From contig JBFKDP010000042.1 in NCBI GenBank assembly GCA_041619575.1, forward strand, positions 1-17,500: a stretch of DNA of 17,500 nucleotides. The letters are read 5' to 3'. The DNA comes from Litorivivens sp041619575 (lineage in GTDB: Bacteria > Pseudomonadota > Gammaproteobacteria > Pseudomonadales > Spongiibacteraceae). Position numbers and translations under genes: made by a program. The notes under the pieces were generated by a model, which saw only the letters and a program-made list of their open reading frames with translations, did not search any database and was not told where the DNA came from. The stretch's first letter is position 1. Each line of letters begins with the position of its first letter. This document shows, piece after piece, positions 14,856 through 17,500 of this stretch.

Positions 14856-15950
14856 TTACTCGCTTGACGCTGGTTGAGACGACGCAGAACCACACATGCG
14901 TGTCAGTCCCGCTTCGGCTTCAGCGACTATCTGGTTGATTAAGTCTTCACAGGAAAGCAGTTGATCAATAACGCCGGCCACCTGACCTGAAGGCAGCACG
15001 CCTTCTTCAGGCTGCCCTTCGACCATCGCCTTTTGAATAATCATCGGCGCATTGGCAGACATAATTGCCTGAGCCAGCGTCAAATCGCCTGATTTGGTCA
15101 TGGCCAGTGCTGACTTCAGCAACCCGATCACGCTCGCACCGGTAAACTTGCGAAAGGCCAGACCATTACGCAGCGCAATAATCAGCTTTTTCAAAGCACT
15201 GGCGGATTCCAGTTCGCGCAGCACCTTGTTCATGATCATTCGCTGGGGCAGACCGTCCATGGCAGTGGACACCACAATTTCGCCCGGATTTTTGCAGTCT
15301 ATATAGCGCGCCTTGGTGGCTTCGGGTACAGGGCTCTCTTTGGTGAGAAGAAAACGCGTGCCCATGGCAATACCGTCAGCGCCATAGCTCATCGCCGCCA
15401 GCAGGCCGCGACCATCTTTGAATCCGCCAGCACCTAACACTGGAACTTTGGCGCCTACTGCATCAACAACCTGAGGTAGCAGCAGCGTGGTGGGCACGGA
15501 ACCGGTGTGGCCACCGCCCTCGCCACCCTGCACAGTCACAGCATCCGCGCCAAGCTCCACTGCCTTGATGGCATGCTTGGGCAAACCCACTGTCGGCATA
15601 CAAACAACACCGGCATCCTTGAGCCTTTTAATAAACTCCGGACCCGGAGAACGCGAATAGCTGACCGCCCTGATACCGTGTTTAATCACCAAGTCGACAA
15701 TCTCGGCGGCATTGGGCTGATACATATGAAAGTTCACACCGAAAGGTTTATCGGTCAGCTCTTTCACCCGCAGTATATCCCGCTCCATTTCCTCCGGCGG
15801 AATCGTTGCCCCGGCGAGAAAACCAAAACCACCTGCGTTACAGGTACCCGCAACCAGCTTTGGGTCAGCAACCCAGCCCATCGCTGTCTGGATGATGGGG
15901 TATTTACAGCCGAGCAGGTCGGTGATTCGTGTATTTAGTGGGTTTGACAT
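14856..15950 (-). CDS. ipdC: IpdC, flavin-dependent nitronate-monooxygenase-like steroid enzyme
   Basis: 364 residues, close to the 355 of Mycobacterium IpdC (Rv3553). It is a TIM-barrel FMN protein of the 2-nitropropane dioxygenase/nitronate monooxygenase superfamily: QTAMGWVADPKLVAGTCNAG (21-40), GVNFHMYQP (71-79), the flavin-site motif GGEGGGHTG (142-150, His148), and LGAGGFKDGRG/ADGIAMGTRF for phosphate binding. Deletion of ipdC in Actinobacteria blocks the pathway at the 5-hydroxy indane-carboxyl-CoA stage. The enzyme is thought to act with IpdF in making the unsaturated ring-ketone CoA ester that EchA20 hydrolyses. The neighbours ipdA, ipdB and echA20 confirm this over a true nitronate monooxygenase. 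The ATG at 15950 has AAGG seven bases upstream. It corresponds to ScdK of Comamonas. Confidence 0.93.
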   Translation of the reverse strand: MSNPLNTRITDLLGCKYPIIQTAMGWVADPKLVAGTCNAGGFGFLAGATIPPEEMERDILRVKELTDKPFGVNFHMYQPNAAEIVDLVIKHGIRAVSYSRSPGPEFIKRLKDAGVVCMPTVGLPKHAIKAVELGADAVTVQGGEGGGHTGSVPTTLLLPQVVDAVGAKVPVLGAGGFKDGRGLLAAMSYGADGIAMGTRFLLTKESPVPEATKARYIDCKNPGEIVVSTAMDGLPQRMIMNKVLRELESASALKKLIIALRNGLAFRKFTGASVIGLLKSALAMTKSGDLTLAQAIMSANAPMIIQKAMVEGQPEEGVLPSGQVAGVIDQLLSCEDLINQIVAEAEAGLTRMCGSASSQPASSE

Positions 15951-15970
15951 AACGTTGCCTTGTTTGGCCG

Positions 15971-16119
15971 CGCTTGATGCTGGACGGGGGACGGAAGACG
16001 CAAAAAGCGTCTAACCCGCACCCTCGACATGCATCAACGTATGTGCCGTATTCTCCGTTTGTGATGGGCGATGGCGGACACATGTTGGCGTCTGCCGTCT
16101 CCCTTCAAGCGTCTCCCGA
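15971..16119. repeat. Intergenic element C: heptamer tracts plus stem-loop
   Basis: The 169-base gap between ipdB and ipdC carries GGACGGG-GGACGGA-AGACGC (15982-16001). The last heptamer is also one arm of a perfect stem-loop AGACGC-AAAAA-GCGTCT (15996-16012). The opposite end, read on the other strand (16110-16089), is GCTTGAAGGGAGACGGCAGA, mirroring GCTTGATGCTGGACGG at 15972-15987. Layout matches elements A and B. Confidence 0.65.
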
Positions 16120-16923
16120 TCAACTCCGATCGCCGGGAGGATTATCCTTCAACTGCTTGCTGCGCAGATTATGTGGATCAATCTGCTGGATAATGGCCAA
16201 CTGCTCTTCCGTAGGGGCCGGCGTTGTCGGAACGCTGTCGGGAACACAGATTTCAAACCCGGTGTTCTCGACCACTTGCTCCACGCTGATACCCGGATGC
16301 AGGCTGACCAGTCGGACTTGTTTGTTTGGGCCACCAAAATCCATGACGCACAGATCAGTGAAAATCATGCGGGCATCGATGTCCTCAAAACTGTAACCCT
16401 TGGGCAGTCGGTCCGGGTTATAACCAATGGTGCACACCACATCACATTCACCCTCGATGAAAACGCGGGTATTGTGCGACGGCACAAAGAAAGAGTTGGC
16501 GTGGCAGATTGAATTACCGGGGAAGCCGCGTGTACCCAGCATCTGAATTTTCGGCTTGTCGTAGGTACCACCCAATGCAGAAATGTTGCTCTGACCAAAT
16601 CGGTCAATCTGGGTGGGGCCTCCAGTAATATGCCGGCGACCGCTCCACACGTTGTCAAAAATGCGTGAGAAACCCATCCAGGTTTCGTTCTTCTGCTTGA
16701 AATCCGCAGCGCGATTCCCCACCGGGTTGGGTTCAGACAGCAACCAGGACTCACTGTCGGTCATCATGATATCGGTGTTGCAGGTCTTCATCGCCAGGCT
16801 GGCGGCAATCCGCGGAATCACACCAATCCCCGTGACCAGTACCTCACCGTCGTTTTCATAGGCGGCGGCATTGGCGCAGATAATCAGTTCCGCCAGAGAA
16901 TAGTCTTTTGCAGGCGTAGCCAT
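16120..16923 (-). CDS. ipdB: IpdB, beta subunit of the ring-C-opening COCHEA-CoA hydrolase
   Basis: 267 residues (Mycobacterium IpdB is about 250). It has the class I CoA-transferase fold and resembles IpdB/ScdL2 rather than acetoacetate or glutaconate CoA-transferases. Recognisable stretches are EVLVTGIGVIPRIAASLA (27-44), MTDSESWLLSEPNPVG (54-69), ITGGPTQIDRFGQSN (99-113), LGTRGFPGNSICH (129-141) and VVCTIGYNPDRLP (162-174). IpdAB does not transfer CoA. It hydrolyses a C-C bond of COCHEA-CoA, the last steroid ring. The ATG at 16923 is ten bases past the ipdA stop, and the SD (AAGGAG) overlaps that stop codon, consistent with stoichiometric synthesis of the two subunits. The C-terminal tail (residues 250-267) is polar and probably flexible. 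Confidence 0.94.
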   Translation of the reverse strand: MATPAKDYSLAELIICANAAAYENDGEVLVTGIGVIPRIAASLAMKTCNTDIMMTDSESWLLSEPNPVGNRAADFKQKNETWMGFSRIFDNVWSGRRHITGGPTQIDRFGQSNISALGGTYDKPKIQMLGTRGFPGNSICHANSFFVPSHNTRVFIEGECDVVCTIGYNPDRLPKGYSFEDIDARMIFTDLCVMDFGGPNKQVRLVSLHPGISVEQVVENTGFEICVPDSVPTTPAPTEEQLAIIQQIDPHNLRSKQLKDNPPGDRS

Positions 16924-16933
16924 TGTCGTCTCC

Positions 16934-17500
16934 TTAGTAAGTGGGCAGAGGCAGTGCTTTGATAGCGTCTAGGCCACCAACCGCTCGCTGGTATTCATCT
17001 TCGCTTTTGCCGTTGATGTACTTGCCGGCGTAATCTTCAAAACCGCCCTCTTTGGCGGAGGCGTTGTATTCCTTGAAGTGCGGCACATCAAAGCCGTAAT
17101 CCGGTGCACAGGAGCTGGGGTGGGCGCCACCGGGTACATGAATGACAGCCGTAGTCTGGCTGCGCTCCCAGAATACAAATCGCGCTTGGGCTTCGTCGGC
17201 AAAATAGTCGGTGTCGACAATTTCTTCGGTGCTGACAAAGGTCTTGTCCGCAGCACGGGCAAACCAGTCGTCCATGTAATGATCCGGGCTCGTGATCTGA
17301 CAGACGCCGCGCGTGTCCGCCTTGTTGGCATGAATCAAAGCCGCATCCAGTTTCAGGGCGGGCATGGCCACCCATTCTTTGTCGTCGTAAGGACTGTCGA
17401 TCACCTTGATATCCGGGTTGTAGGTAATGACATCGGTCCCCAGCCCCACTTTGGTGGGAATAAAGGGGCAACCCCAGGCGGCAGCGCGCAGGCCGAGCAG
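16934..17500 (-). CDS. ipdA: IpdA, alpha subunit of the COCHEA-CoA hydrolase, N-terminus off the window
   Basis: 188 C-terminal residues are visible and the frame stays open to base 17500. The upstream residues LLGLRAAAWGCPFIPT continue the family pattern, so the GTG at 17449 is an internal Val codon. About 100 residues are missing relative to the 292 of Mycobacterium IpdA. Family stretches: VGLGTDVI, LDAALIHANKADTRG, HYMDDWFARAADKTFVSTEE, and HVPGGAHPSSCAPDYGFD. That last segment separates IpdA from ordinary CoA-transferase alpha subunits. With IpdB it opens ring C of the steroid remnant by hydrolysis. It is the first gene of the visible operon; the promoter and possibly more pathway genes lie to the right. 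Equivalent to ScdL1 of Comamonas. Confidence 0.93.
   Translation of the reverse strand: MLGLRAAAWGCPFIPTKVGLGTDVITYNPDIKVIDSPYDDKEWVAMPALKLDAALIHANKADTRGVCQITSPDHYMDDWFARAADKTFVSTEEIVDTDYFADEAQARFVFWERSQTTAVIHVPGGAHPSSCAPDYGFDVPHFKEYNASAKEGGFEDYAGKYINGKSEDEYQRAVGGLDAIKALPLPTY

Noticed and set aside
14852..14893. GTG start giving a 14-residue longer EchA20
   Set aside because: It would overlap ipdC, and the family N-terminus is matched by the ATG at 14851.
14856..15950. True nitronate monooxygenase
   Set aside because: The fold is shared, but length, context and overall similarity fit IpdC of the steroid pathway.
16120..17500. Ordinary acetoacetate/3-oxoacid CoA-transferase pair
   Set aside because: The GGAHPSSC segment in the alpha subunit, the GGPTQIDRFGQSN segment in the beta subunit, and ipdC/echA20 as neighbours fit IpdAB instead.

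Overview
The window is almost entirely coded on the minus strand and looks like a chromosomal segment of a gammaproteobacterium. The evidence is a PlsB-type glycerol-3-phosphate acyltransferase, a Bcr/CflA exporter, a YfaZ-like outer-membrane barrel and moderate GC with Shine-Dalgarno-led genes. A marine, Spongiibacter/Cellvibrio-like lineage is my guess and is not proven by the sequence. There is no gene-free stretch over 300 bases. The longest gap is 169 bases.

Region 1 (17500 down to 4164, read right to left) is one long catabolic operon whose start lies beyond the right edge. Its order is ipdA (partial), ipdB, ipdC, echA20, fadE31-like, fadE32/33-like, fadA6, an MFE-2-like short-chain dehydrogenase, a YfaZ-like outer-membrane protein, an acyl-CoA dehydrogenase, fadE30, ipdF and a second thiolase. 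A strong intrinsic terminator follows at 4164-4188. The gene set matches the steroid C/D-ring (HIP, methylhexahydroindanedione propanoate) pathway known from Mycobacterium (KstR2 regulon) and Comamonas (scd genes). FadE30, its neighbour and the short-chain dehydrogenases/thiolases shorten the propanoate side chain. IpdF and IpdC prepare the ring ketone, EchA20 opens ring D, and IpdAB opens ring C. FadA6 and the FadE31/FadE32-type pair then degrade the open methyl-oxo-dicarboxyl-CoA chain. The CoA ligase (FadD3/ScdA) and any regulator are not in the window.

Region 2 (4148 down to 1) is housekeeping: a Bcr/CflA-family MFS exporter, plsB, and the N-terminal part of a membrane-anchored SGNH/GDSL hydrolase. 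The last begins at a GTG overlapping the plsB stop codon.

The most unusual structure is between the genes. Nearly every operon gap longer than about 45 bases carries a palindromic or tandem element. Three gaps (6338-6474, 10398-10536, 15971-16119) share one design: purine-rich tracts of 7-base period, of the form RGACGGR, at both ends in inverted orientation. Other gaps hold a REP-like element, C-rich hairpins, a 17-base palindrome and a 10-bp stem-loop. The other unexpected item is the small outer-membrane barrel inside the steroid operon.
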